The notes under the pieces are model-generated. The model worked only from the letters and a program-made list of their open reading frames with translations, had not been told where the DNA came from and searched no databases. A stretch of 64,000 nucleotides of DNA from Fodinibius sp. Rm-B-1B1-1 (GTDB lineage: Bacteria; Bacteroidota; Rhodothermia; Balneolales; Balneolaceae), in assembly GCF_038594945.1 (NCBI RefSeq), contig NZ_JBCFYD010000002.1:310001-374000 (forward strand), in the 5' to 3' direction. A program made the position numbers and the translations under genes. Every line of letters starts with the position of its first letter. The stretch's first letter is position 1. Positions 53,637 through 62,649 of the stretch are shown piece by piece.

Positions 53637-54674
53637 ATGAAGGATAAATATCTTATAATAGGTAAAAGAGTTCCTACAAATGAACGATCCAATGTTGGGG
53701 GAGTGATTGTATTATTTGAACAATTATTGGAAGATTTGCAAAGAAATAATTTTAAGCATGAAGTAATTGATATCAACTACCGCAATTATGGAAATAAAAT
53801 TAAAGCTTATTTGCTGATACATTGGCAAATACTTTGCAAAATATGGAGTAGTGACAAAGTTTTATTGAATGGTGATAACAACCTAATCTACCTATATGCA
53901 CCTTTTTTATTAATTTGGAGCTTGATAGGTGGTCAAAAAGTTATATTCCGCTTTTTTGGTGGAAATTTTCATAATTATTATGAACAGAAAAACATTTTAC
54001 TGAGGTGTATATTTCTTTTGCAGCTTAGGAAAGCAGATTTGGTATTTTGGGAACAACACTACCAAGTAAATTACTTTAAGGATAAACAAATTAATGCTCA
54101 TTGGTTTCCCAATGTTCGAAGTATTACTGATGAATCTCTCATTCACGATCAGGAAAGAGATTTTAAAGGAAAATTTGTTTTTATAAGTCATATACGTGAG
54201 GAAAAGGGAGTAAACGCGATTTTAAAAGTTAAGTGTGAATTAGGATCGAATTTTGATATTCATCTATATGGCCCTGAACTTAATTATGAATGTCCTCAAC
54301 AATTAAAACCAATTTATAAAAACATCTATAAAGGTGCTATTGAGCCTGAAAACGTACTTCAGGTGTTAAGTGAATATGATGTTCTTGTACTTCCCACCTT
54401 TTGGAGTGGTGAAGGTTATCCCGGTATTATTATTGAGGCTTTTGGGCTTGGTATTCCAGTAATTGCTACAGATTTAATGGGAATTAAAGAAATGTTTGAA
54501 AAGGATGCAGGTATATTAATTGAACCACGATCAGTGTTAGAGTTAAAACAAGCGATAGAAGAAATCAATCAATCAAATTATTCAAAGTTAATTGCTGGTG
54601 CAAAAGAAGCTTTTAAAAGTTTTAATGCAGAAGTACAAATGCCAGCGATTTTAAAAAAGATTAAAAATATTTAG
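53637..54674 (+). CDS. GT4-type (GT-B fold) glycosyltransferase
   Basis: This 345-residue protein has a C-terminal nucleotide-sugar-binding half: KFVFISHIREEKGVNAILKV near residue 180, FDIHLYGPEL, YKGAIEPENVLQVLSEYDVL and the signature VLPTFWSGEGYPGIIIEAFG followed by GIPVIATDLMGIKEM, as in retaining GT4 enzymes. The N-terminal half (YLIIGKRVPTNERSNVGGVI) is the acceptor domain. The donor and linkage cannot be deduced. It is followed three bases later by asnB. Confidence 0.85.
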   Translation: MKDKYLIIGKRVPTNERSNVGGVIVLFEQLLEDLQRNNFKHEVIDINYRNYGNKIKAYLLIHWQILCKIWSSDKVLLNGDNNLIYLYAPFLLIWSLIGGQKVIFRFFGGNFHNYYEQKNILLRCIFLLQLRKADLVFWEQHYQVNYFKDKQINAHWFPNVRSITDESLIHDQERDFKGKFVFISHIREEKGVNAILKVKCELGSNFDIHLYGPELNYECPQQLKPIYKNIYKGAIEPENVLQVLSEYDVLVLPTFWSGEGYPGIIIEAFGLGIPVIATDLMGIKEMFEKDAGILIEPRSVLELKQAIEEINQSNYSKLIAGAKEAFKSFNAEVQMPAILKKIKNI

Positions 54675-54677
54675 AAT

Positions 54678-56525
54678 ATGTGTGGCATTGTAGGTTATGT
54701 ATCAAAAAAACAATGGAATTTAAAAAAGGGAGTTGATTCTATTTCCCATCGTGGACCAGATTATCAAAATTATGAAATAACTGAATATAGGGATAGTTAT
54801 GTTGGTTTTGGGCATGCAAGGCTTAGTATTATAGGCTTGAATCCTGAATCTAATCAGCCTATGAGTATAGAAGAGGGAAAGTTTAAAATAATATACAATG
54901 GGGAAATATATAATTATAAATCTTTACGAAGAGATTTAGAAAGTAAAAATGTTAATTTTAGAACCGACTCAGATACTGAAGTTCTATTAAAATATTATAA
55001 GGAATACGGAGTAAAGGGATTACGTGAGTTAAAGGGAATGTTTGCCTTCAGTATTCTTGATAGAACAAGGAATGAATTAATTTTTGTCCGAGACCCGTTG
55101 GGCATAAAACCTCTTTATTACTGGCAGAACAATAGGGGGGTATTTTGGTCATCAGAGTTGAAGGGTATATGGAATCTTATAGGTACTAAGGCAAATATTG
55201 ATCCTGATGTGCTAACGGAACACCTTTCTACAGGATTTTTGTATGAACCAGATACTGGATATAAGAATGTTTATAAGGTACCCCCAGCAAGTTATGTAAA
55301 GGTAAAACTTAATAGTTATAATGGAGATACTCTTATCCCAAAGAGATACTGGTCATTGAATAAAAGAGAGACAAATATTGAAGAATTAAGACAGAAGGTA
55401 AGAAGTTCTATAGAAAATCATTTAGTGAGTGATGTGCCAGTTGGTTTATTTTATTCAGGTGGGGTGGATTCTTCACTTATTCTTTCTAAAGTTGAAAAAA
55501 ATATTAAACCATTTATCGTTAAGTCTGAGGAAAAAGAATATGAAAAGGCAGGGATGACAAATGATTATGAATATGGAAAAAAAATAGCTGGTATTTTAAA
55601 CAAAGATATTAAGGAGGTTTCTCTTAATAATAAGGAAGGCAATCGGTCTTCAATATTAGAGGATATTACTCATATTGCTAAACTATCAGAAGAGCCCATT
55701 AAGGATTATACATTTATTTCTTCAATGGGATTGTCTAAAGAAGTAAGTAGAGAAGGCTATAAAGTAATGCTGAGCGGTATGGGAGCAGATGAAATTTTTT
55801 CGGGCTATCCCAGATATCAATTGGCAAAATATGGGAAGTATTTTGCTTTTTTCTTTCCATTCCTTAAACCTTTTATGAAATTATCAAATTATTTAGAAAA
55901 AAAGATTGAGAGATTTTCTAATTATTTTGGGGAAAGGGGATTTGCAAGAAAATATAATACACTCTTAACACCATTTTCTCGCGCTGAAATTGATAGATTA
56001 ATTATAGACGGAGCTAATTTTAATAAATTTGATAAAAAAATTGATAAAATACTTGACAAATGTCCTTTTCAGTCCCCCCTAAAAAAGGCAATGTTTTTAG
56101 ATAGATATGGGTTTTTGTCACATAATTTTTTAGTGGCTGATAAATCAAGTATGCAAGCTGGAATAGAGTTAAGAGTCCCTTTGGCTACTCACGAATTATT
56201 TGAGCTATCTATGAACTTGCCTGATAGGAAATTAATGAGTGTGAGTAAGACAAAAAAAATATTAAAAAATATGCTCTATGAAGAGCTCCCCAAAAAATTG
56301 GTTGATCGAAGAAAGGCAGGATTCCATCCACCGATTGATTCAAAAATCATGGAATTAGGAAATAATAAAATAATAAGTTACCTGAAAAATAATGAATTGT
56401 TTGATCTAATCTCTTACAAAGAAGTAAGAAAGATATTAGATGAACATTTTAATGGGAAACAAAATAATACATTCAAAATTTATAGATTATTATATTTAAG
56501 TGCTTGGTATAATGAAAATAAATAA
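54678..56525 (+). CDS. asnB: Asparagine synthase (glutamine-hydrolysing)
   Basis: The family has an N-terminal glutaminase with catalytic Cys2 (MCGIVGYVS) and a C-terminal ATP-dependent synthetase; both are present in this 615-residue protein. HRGPDYQNYE, HARLSIIGLNPESNQPM and FKIIYNGEIYNYKSLRRDLE define the glutaminase, and VGLFYSGGVDSSLILSKVE (residue about 254) is the PP-loop. In glycan loci AsnB homologues often amidate uronic acids (WbpS-type) rather than make asparagine, which fits here because a sugar dehydrogenase making uronic acids follows at 63.2 kb. Which activity applies is undecided. Confidence 0.88.
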   Translation: MCGIVGYVSKKQWNLKKGVDSISHRGPDYQNYEITEYRDSYVGFGHARLSIIGLNPESNQPMSIEEGKFKIIYNGEIYNYKSLRRDLESKNVNFRTDSDTEVLLKYYKEYGVKGLRELKGMFAFSILDRTRNELIFVRDPLGIKPLYYWQNNRGVFWSSELKGIWNLIGTKANIDPDVLTEHLSTGFLYEPDTGYKNVYKVPPASYVKVKLNSYNGDTLIPKRYWSLNKRETNIEELRQKVRSSIENHLVSDVPVGLFYSGGVDSSLILSKVEKNIKPFIVKSEEKEYEKAGMTNDYEYGKKIAGILNKDIKEVSLNNKEGNRSSILEDITHIAKLSEEPIKDYTFISSMGLSKEVSREGYKVMLSGMGADEIFSGYPRYQLAKYGKYFAFFFPFLKPFMKLSNYLEKKIERFSNYFGERGFARKYNTLLTPFSRAEIDRLIIDGANFNKFDKKIDKILDKCPFQSPLKKAMFLDRYGFLSHNFLVADKSSMQAGIELRVPLATHELFELSMNLPDRKLMSVSKTKKILKNMLYEELPKKLVDRRKAGFHPPIDSKIMELGNNKIISYLKNNELFDLISYKEVRKILDEHFNGKQNNTFKIYRLLYLSAWYNENK

Positions 56526-57459
56526 ATGTGTCTCCTTTTTTATTGTCGGGGTTGGACGTTCCGGTACTTCTTTATTACAAAGTATATTATCTAGCCATTC
56601 TAAAATATGTATGCCTCCAGAGACTGGGTTTGTTAGATCTAATATTTTATCATGGAGAAGGAATAGAGAGTTTACAGCCAATGAAATTGTATCAGCTAAT
56701 GGTAAGTTGGAAAGAATTGTCGAAGGTATTACTGATGGGCAACAACAGTTATTTACCAATAAATTGTACTTTTATTATTTCTTAATAGAGAGATATAAGG
56801 AAGTTCAAAATAAACAAAAGATTGGTGACAAAGATCCCCGATTGGTAGAATTTATGAAGGCTGCTTTGGAACTTTTTCCCAGTGCTAAATTTATTCATTT
56901 AGTAAGAGATCCCAGGGATGTTCTATTGTCGAAAAAGAAGGCAGAATGGTCAAAAGATAAGCCAAGTTGGTATCATATCTTTGCTAATTATATTCAATTG
57001 AAGATAGGAGAAAGCCAGGGGCAAAAATTATCTAAAGATAAATATCTACTTTTAACTTATGAGAAGTTATTGGATGAGCCTGAGATATCAATGGAAAAAG
57101 TTTGTAATTTTTTAGGAGTAAAGTTTGAAGAGAACATGCTTTCTTTCCAAGAAAAAGCTAAAGAATTAGTTTCTGAAGATGAAAAACAGTGGAAAAAAGA
57201 GACGATGGGTCCATTGTTAAAAAATAATACTGGAAAATGGAAGGGTAAGCTAACAGACACAGAAGTGGCACTGACTGAGTTGTTATGTAAGCAAGCGTTT
57301 AAAATTGGAGGTTATAAAAAAAGTGAATCTTATAGCAAACTCTCTTTTGTTAACAAGCTGAGGGTTTTATCTTTGAGCTTTCTATTAACAATACTGGGAG
57401 CTATTTATATACCTTGTAGATTATGGTCACAGAAGCTTTTGGTAGCATGGAAGTACTAG
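56512..57459 (+). CDS. PAPS-dependent sulfotransferase family protein, copy 2
   Basis: From ATG 56512, which overlaps the asnB end by 14 bases, the product has 315 residues; a GTG at 56500 would add four. The 5'-phosphosulfate loop FFIVGVGRSGTSLLQSILSS is near the N-terminus, with KICMPPETGFV after it. IGDKDPRLVEFMKAALELFP and FIHLVRDPRDVLLSKKKAEW near residue 132 carry the 3'-phosphate-binding residues, and LLTYEKLLDEPEISMEKVCN is typical. It is distinct from the first sulfotransferase, so two positions on the glycan may be sulfated. The C-terminal hydrophobic stretch (LSLSFLLTILGAIYIP) may contact the membrane. Confidence 0.84.
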   Translation: MKINKCVSFFIVGVGRSGTSLLQSILSSHSKICMPPETGFVRSNILSWRRNREFTANEIVSANGKLERIVEGITDGQQQLFTNKLYFYYFLIERYKEVQNKQKIGDKDPRLVEFMKAALELFPSAKFIHLVRDPRDVLLSKKKAEWSKDKPSWYHIFANYIQLKIGESQGQKLSKDKYLLLTYEKLLDEPEISMEKVCNFLGVKFEENMLSFQEKAKELVSEDEKQWKKETMGPLLKNNTGKWKGKLTDTEVALTELLCKQAFKIGGYKKSESYSKLSFVNKLRVLSLSFLLTILGAIYIPCRLWSQKLLVAWKY

Positions 57460-58451
57460 GGAAAGGAATAGTACAGTATGTCTCTTCTAATAAAATTATT
57501 ATTTCTAAAGGGAATAAATTGTTTTGTAAAAAAAGAAATAATTCCCATTGGAAACCTTGGTGTAACTTGCCGATATCTTTGTCTGAAAAGTTTTATAGTA
57601 GTAATCGTTGGTTGTCAAGACTATTCAGAAATGAAGTACATCATGTTATCAAGATAAGGGATGGAATTTTTGCCTGTTTTGCCTTTGGTAAAATTTACTT
57701 GGTGGAAGAAAATATTGGCCAAGTAGAGGTGATTGGGAATATTAAAGGTTCACGCCCATTAAAAATTTGCTCAGATGGCAGCTGTATTTATTATGGAGTT
57801 TATACAGGTAATACAGAACGAAAACCTATCAAACTTTTTTCCTATCTTTTAGAAGAAAGCAAATGGTCAGTATATCATATATTTAATAATATTCGCCACA
57901 TTCATGGCGTATTTTGGGATCAATATGAATCTAACTTATGGGTTACAACAGGAGATTTAGATCATGAATCAATTATATGGCGATTTAATGATAAAGGTGA
58001 GCCAGAAAAAATCGCAACAGGTTCGCAACAAACCAGGGCAGTTGACCTTTTATTTACTAAAGACGCTATTTTTTATACTACTGATGCCCCAAATGAACAA
58101 AACTATATATACTGTTTAGATCGTAAAAGTGGACAGGTAGAACAACTGCAAGAGATAGGCGGTCCTGTATTCTACGGTAAAGCGTTGGAAAACGGGCTAT
58201 TCTTTTCTACAGTAGTAGAACCTTCGGAAGTAAATAGAATGGATGCTGTGGAGTTATGGTATTCTAATGATGAGGGTAAGAATTGGAAAAAAATAAAAGA
58301 GTTTAAGAAGGATTTCGGACATATGAAATTGTTTCAATACGGGCAGATCAAGTTTCCGAATGGATCGGGAGATGGTAATAATTTATGGTTTACTCCTTAT
58401 GCTACTGAATATGATCATCAGATAATGAAGTTGCCATTGGATTCAGTTTGA
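57447..58451 (+). CDS. Predicted beta-propeller (BNR/sialidase-like) protein
   Basis: From ATG 57447 (MEVLGKGIVQYVSSNKIIIS) the product has 334 residues; an ATG at 57423 would add eight. It is built of repeating strands: DGIFACFAFGKIYLVEENIG, CSDGSCIYYGVYTG, FWDQYESNLWVTTGDLDHES, KDAIFYTTDAPNEQNYIYCL and ELWYSNDEGKNWKKIKEF. The last has the BNR/Asp-box form S.DEGKNW. No signal peptide is visible. Such proteins are common beside heparinase-like genes in glycan loci; a role in glycan binding or modification is likely but unproven. It overlaps the sulfotransferase gene by 13 bases. Confidence 0.7.
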   Translation: MEVLGKGIVQYVSSNKIIISKGNKLFCKKRNNSHWKPWCNLPISLSEKFYSSNRWLSRLFRNEVHHVIKIRDGIFACFAFGKIYLVEENIGQVEVIGNIKGSRPLKICSDGSCIYYGVYTGNTERKPIKLFSYLLEESKWSVYHIFNNIRHIHGVFWDQYESNLWVTTGDLDHESIIWRFNDKGEPEKIATGSQQTRAVDLLFTKDAIFYTTDAPNEQNYIYCLDRKSGQVEQLQEIGGPVFYGKALENGLFFSTVVEPSEVNRMDAVELWYSNDEGKNWKKIKEFKKDFGHMKLFQYGQIKFPNGSGDGNNLWFTPYATEYDHQIMKLPLDSV

Positions 58452-58511
58452 TATTTTTATAACTAAGTTAATACTAAAACTATTAAGGATCTTAGTGGTA
58501 AGTCCGTCAGT

Positions 58512-60176
58512 ATGTTAAACCAACTTGGATTGTATTACAGGACGATTAAGCACCTCAAGCCGATACAAATTCGATACCGCTTGTGGTATATGTTCCGAAA
58601 CAAAACCCGAAAACTCATTGGCCACTCCTGTCCACTTTCAATCCCCAAACTAGGAAACAGGCTAAACCTTGAAGAGGATATATCTAAACCTGCAACCTGC
58701 AACCTGCAACCTTTTTCTACTAAGGTAAGTTTCACTTTTTTAAATCTTACCCAATCATTTGAAGGGAATATAAATTGGAATACAAGAACCTACGGTAAAC
58801 TTTGGGTCTATAACCTCAATTATTTTGACTACTTGCACCAGACGGATATATCCAAAGAAGAGGGTCTAAAGCTTATTAGGGGGTTTATTCATCAGGTCAA
58901 AGAAAACAATGAGGGACTCGAACCCTATCCAATATCACTGAGAGGTATCAATTGGATAAAGTTTTTAAGTAAGCATGATATAGAAGATAAGGAGATTGAC
59001 TCAAGTCTTTATTCCCAGTATCAAATACTGTTAGACAATTTGGAATATCACTTGTTAGGAAATCACCTGCTGGAAAATGGATGCAGCCTGCTGTTTGGAG
59101 CCTATTATTTACAGGATCAGGAGTTATATAACAAGGCAAAAGAAATTTTGAGCGAAGAGCTGGAAGAACAGATCCTAAATGATGGGGGGCATTTTGAGCG
59201 TTCGACGATGTATCATTGCATCCTTCTAGAGCGGCTGATGGATTGCCATAATGTTATGTCTCATAATGATGCATTCGAAGACACAGACTTGGAGCAGAAA
59301 GTAAAAGAGAAAGTGAAATTAATGCTGGGGTGGCTTGCAAAGGTGTCTGTGGACCGACGACAGACGACCGGGGATAAGACCGCCCCAAACGAACCACAAT
59401 TACCTTTATTAAATGATGCTGCCAAAGGGATTGGCTCGGAGCCTGTTGAACTATTCGATTACGCCGATCGCCTGGGCCTGGAGGCAGGCAAAGTTGAGTT
59501 AGGACAAAGTGGTTATAGACGTTACTCATCAGGGAACATTGATATTATTTGTGATGTGGGGAGGGTTGGTCCGGATTATCAGCCGGGACATGCTCACAGC
59601 GATACATTTTCTTTTGTGTTATATGTGGATGGTAAACCGGTTATTATTGATCCCGGTATTTCTACCTATGAAAATAATGACCAGCGTCAGTTGGAACGGT
59701 CAACCAATTTTCATAATACAGTTCAGTACGGGGATAAAGAGCAGTCAGAAGTGTGGAGTGCCTTTAGGGTTGGGCGTAGGGCACAGGTTGAGATTAAGGC
59801 TGAGGATCAAAAGAAGTTGACTGCATCCCACAACGGATATCAGCCATGGGGGATTACTCACGAGCGGGAATGGACAGTGAAGGAAGATCATATTTATATT
59901 AGGGATCGCTTGATTGGGAAAGAGGGGGCAACAGGAAAGTTTTATCTACATTTTCATCCGTTGTTTTTAGGCGAAATATTGGTACAAGACAACAGTATAC
60001 AAACAAAGGGTATTAAAGTTGAAGTAGAAGGTGCTGTTGATATCAGAAAGTACAACTATGATTGCCCCGACGGTTATAATCAGTATATTAAGGCCCCAAA
60101 AATTAAGGTAACATTTTTTAATCATTTAATTACTAAAATCTTTTGGAACACAGAGACCACAGGGTTAAAAAAATAA
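58512..60176 (+). CDS. Heparinase II/III-like protein carrying in-frame repeat words
   Basis: This 554-residue protein is of the heparinase II/III family, which often acts on uronate-containing glycans in polysaccharide loci. It shows an alpha-helical N-terminal half (GLYYRTIKHLKPIQIRYRLW, NTRTYGKLWVYNLNYFDYLH, GNHLLENGCSLLFGAYYLQD) and a C-terminal beta part (GPDYQPGHAHSDTFSFVLYV, GKPVIIDPGISTYENNDQRQ with the family's HAHSDTFSF motif). Three parts look like intergenic repeats translated in frame: a CCTGCAA triplicate at 58689-58711 (PATCNLQP), 'ggaccgacgacagacgaccgg' wording at 59347-59372 (VDRRQTTGDK), and the C-terminus NTETTGLKK from a 'cacagagaccacagggtt' phrase. Confidence 0.85.
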   Translation: MLNQLGLYYRTIKHLKPIQIRYRLWYMFRNKTRKLIGHSCPLSIPKLGNRLNLEEDISKPATCNLQPFSTKVSFTFLNLTQSFEGNINWNTRTYGKLWVYNLNYFDYLHQTDISKEEGLKLIRGFIHQVKENNEGLEPYPISLRGINWIKFLSKHDIEDKEIDSSLYSQYQILLDNLEYHLLGNHLLENGCSLLFGAYYLQDQELYNKAKEILSEELEEQILNDGGHFERSTMYHCILLERLMDCHNVMSHNDAFEDTDLEQKVKEKVKLMLGWLAKVSVDRRQTTGDKTAPNEPQLPLLNDAAKGIGSEPVELFDYADRLGLEAGKVELGQSGYRRYSSGNIDIICDVGRVGPDYQPGHAHSDTFSFVLYVDGKPVIIDPGISTYENNDQRQLERSTNFHNTVQYGDKEQSEVWSAFRVGRRAQVEIKAEDQKKLTASHNGYQPWGITHEREWTVKEDHIYIRDRLIGKEGATGKFYLHFHPLFLGEILVQDNSIQTKGIKVEVEGAVDIRKYNYDCPDGYNQYIKAPKIKVTFFNHLITKIFWNTETTGLKK

Positions 60177-60214
60177 AATAGTGGGCTCTGTTTCTTCTCT
60201 GCGAACTCTGCGTT
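60147..60214. repeat. 'AACACAGAG ... CTCTGCGTT' repeat phrase spanning the end of the heparinase-like gene
   Basis: AACACAGAG (60147-60155) faces CTCTGCGTT (60206-60214) with one mismatch. The left arm and the following TAAAAAAATAA supply the last residues and the stop of the upstream gene. Phrases of this wording recur in many bacterial genomes in intergenic positions. Confidence 0.6.
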
Positions 60215-60224
60215 AAAAGATATT

Positions 60225-61439
60225 ATGCACATATTATTCATCACCGATAATTTCCCTCCAGAAGTAAATGCCCCTGCCACCCGTACTTACGAACATGCTA
60301 AAATATGGGCCGAAGAGGGTCACCAGGTAACAGTAATTACTTGTAACCCTAATTTCCCGCAGGGTGAAATATATGATGGCTATGAAAATAAGCTTTGCCA
60401 AAAAGAGGAAATAGATGGTATAAATGTTATTCGTGTGTGGTCATATATTACCTCTAATGAAGGATTTATTAAAAGAACGCTGGATTATTTTAGTTTTGCA
60501 GTTACTTCCTTTTGGGCTGGCCTGTTTCAAAAGACGGATATCTTAATTGCAACTTCGCCCCAGTTTTTTACAACGTGGAGCGGGTGGGGGTTGTCTAAGT
60601 TTAAACGCAAGCCATGGGTATTTGAGCTGCGTGATTTATGGCCGGAGTCTATTAAAACAGTAGGGGCGTTAGATGATGGGCTTATTTATGATACCTTAGA
60701 GCAAATAGAGTTGTTTTTATATCGTAGTGCGGATTTAGTTGTACCGGTAACAGATGCGTTTAAAAAGAATTTAGTTGATCGTAATATTGAATCTGACAAG
60801 CAGCTTGTTATTCCCAATGGATCAAACCTTGATCTATTTAATAAAGAGAACAGTGATGGTCAGAGAATACGTAAGCAGTTAAGTCTGGAATATAAGTTTA
60901 TAGTCGGTTATTTAGGTACTCACGGTATGGCTCATAGCCTGGATTTTATTCTGGAGTGTGTAGCCGATATTGAAGATCCGGATATACACTTTCTTTTTAT
61001 AGGAGATGGGGCAGAAAAAGAAAGATTAGTAGCAATGGCTAAGCAACGCAATTTGGAAAATGTTACTTTTGTAGATCCTATTCCCAAACAGGAAGTACCT
61101 GATTATTTAGATGCTGTTGATGTTTCTTTAGTTCCACTAAAGAAATCTGATACTTTTAAAACGGTGATACCTTCAAAGATTTTTGAGGCTGCTTCCATGC
61201 AACTACCTATTTTATTGGGAGTAGAAGGTCAAGCACAGGAAATTGTTGAAGCTTATGAAGCAGGTATCTGTTTTGAACCTGAGAATAAGGATGACTTTTT
61301 AGCTAAACTCAGGTTACTTAAAGAAGATAAAGAGCTATATGAAAAAGTTTCCAAGAATGGAGAAAAACTGGCTCAGGCTTATGATCGGGAGAAACTGGCC
61401 CGAAAGATGTTGGATGCCTTGGAAAAATTAACCTTATGA
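60225..61439 (+). CDS. wbuB: WbuB-like glycosyltransferase (GT4)
   Basis: The predicted activity is retaining transfer of an N-acetyl-fucosamine-type sugar, as in E. coli WbuB, although the donor here is not proven. The 404-residue GT-B protein starts MHILFITDNFPPEVNAPATR, then TYEHAKIWAEEGHQVTVITC, LIATSPQFFTTWSGWGLSKF, FELRDLWPESIKTVGAL, VPVTDAFKKNLVDRNIESDK, and FKTVIPSKIFEAASMQLPIL. This is the characteristic WbuB set. It fits with the UDP-sugar epimerase gene downstream. Confidence 0.85.
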   Translation: MHILFITDNFPPEVNAPATRTYEHAKIWAEEGHQVTVITCNPNFPQGEIYDGYENKLCQKEEIDGINVIRVWSYITSNEGFIKRTLDYFSFAVTSFWAGLFQKTDILIATSPQFFTTWSGWGLSKFKRKPWVFELRDLWPESIKTVGALDDGLIYDTLEQIELFLYRSADLVVPVTDAFKKNLVDRNIESDKQLVIPNGSNLDLFNKENSDGQRIRKQLSLEYKFIVGYLGTHGMAHSLDFILECVADIEDPDIHFLFIGDGAEKERLVAMAKQRNLENVTFVDPIPKQEVPDYLDAVDVSLVPLKKSDTFKTVIPSKIFEAASMQLPILLGVEGQAQEIVEAYEAGICFEPENKDDFLAKLRLLKEDKELYEKVSKNGEKLAQAYDREKLARKMLDALEKLTL

Positions 61440-61454
61440 AATAGTTAACGATAA

Positions 61455-61535
61455 ATAGCCGCAGATCTGCACAGATTAAAACCGATTTAAAAAGTTAAAT
61501 CAGTGAAAATCTGTGGCCAATCTAAATGTTAAATC
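61455..61535. repeat. 'CAGATCTGCACAGATTAAA ... AATCTGTGG' repeat phrase
   Basis: This gap between two glycan genes contains GCAGATCTGCACAGATT and, inverted, GTGAAAATCTGTGGCC, forming an imperfect stem. It is a second widespread phrase type, decayed also near 12190-12250. Confidence 0.55.
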
Positions 61536-61548
61536 AAAAAATATATAA

Positions 61549-62649
61549 ATGAAGATTATCAACGTTGCAAGCGCACGTCCTAATTTCATGAAAGTGGCGC
61601 CACTGTTAGAGGAATACAAAAATCATCAGGAGGTCGAAGCGCAGTTGCTGCATACCGGTCAGCATTATGATTACGAAATGTCCAAGATCTTTTTTGACGA
61701 GCTGGGCATTCCCAAACCCGATTTTCACTTGGGAGTAGGCAGCGGCAGCCACGCTGAGCAGACCGCCAAGGTGATGACCGAATTTGAGAAAGTTCTGGAG
61801 AAAGAACAACCTGACTGGGTGGTAGTGGTAGGTGATGTGAATCCGACTATGGCCTGTACTATTGTGGCTAATAAAATGGGCATTAAAGTGGCCCATGTGG
61901 AAGCAGGTTTACGCAGTTACGACCGTGATATGCCCGAAGAGATCAACCGGGTACTGACCGATAGTATCGCTGACTTGTTGCTTACTCCGTCTATTGATGG
62001 TAATATGAATTTGATCAAAGAGGGCATCCCCGAAGAAAAGATTCGTTTCGTAGGGAATATTATGATCGACACGCTCTTTAATATGCGGAAGCGGTCGGAT
62101 GAGTCTACTATTTTAGGCGATCTGGGTATCAGCGAAAAAGGATATGTGCTGGTGACTTTGCACCGTCCGTCAAATGTAGATCAGAAGAAAACGCTGAGTA
62201 ATTTTGTAGATATTTTGGAGGAAACTTCTAAAGAATTGCCGCTGGTGTGGCCCGTACATCCGCGATCTAAAAGCAATGCTGAAAAATTTGGGCTTTGGGA
62301 TGAATTACAGGCCATTGATAACCTCCACTTATTGGAGCCGGTGGGGTATCTGGATAATGTGAACCTAATGAATAATGCCCGATTAGTACTGACCGATTCC
62401 GGAGGTATACAGGAAGAAACTACAGCATTAGGTGTACCCTGTCTGACGGCCCGAGAAAACACCGAACGTCCTATTACCATTACTGAAGGGACAAATACCT
62501 TGGTGGGCACCGATCCTGAGGTGATTTTAGATCATATTACAAAGCATTTGCAAAATGGTGTGGCCGGTGATAAGGATCTTCCGAAACCGTTGTATTGGGA
62601 TGGTAATACGGCGAAGAGGATTGTTAAAGTGATTCTCGAAGTTAATTGA
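61549..62649 (+). CDS. wecB: UDP-N-acetylglucosamine 2-epimerase (non-hydrolysing)
   Basis: It interconverts UDP-GlcNAc and UDP-ManNAc, or a related UDP-N-acetylamino sugar. The 366-residue protein shows SARPNFMKVAPLLEEYKNHQ, LLHTGQHYDYEMSKIFFDEL, VVVGDVNPTMACTIVANKMG, VAHVEAGLRSYDRDMPEEIN, LLEPVGYLDNVNLMNNARLV, LTDSGGIQEETTALGVPCLT and TERPITITEGTNTLVG. With the dehydrogenase at 63.2 kb, the usual product would be UDP-ManNAcA. With a WbuB-like transferase, the FnlC-type reaction is a possible alternative. Confidence 0.92.
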   Translation: MKIINVASARPNFMKVAPLLEEYKNHQEVEAQLLHTGQHYDYEMSKIFFDELGIPKPDFHLGVGSGSHAEQTAKVMTEFEKVLEKEQPDWVVVVGDVNPTMACTIVANKMGIKVAHVEAGLRSYDRDMPEEINRVLTDSIADLLLTPSIDGNMNLIKEGIPEEKIRFVGNIMIDTLFNMRKRSDESTILGDLGISEKGYVLVTLHRPSNVDQKKTLSNFVDILEETSKELPLVWPVHPRSKSNAEKFGLWDELQAIDNLHLLEPVGYLDNVNLMNNARLVLTDSGGIQEETTALGVPCLTARENTERPITITEGTNTLVGTDPEVILDHITKHLQNGVAGDKDLPKPLYWDGNTAKRIVKVILEVN

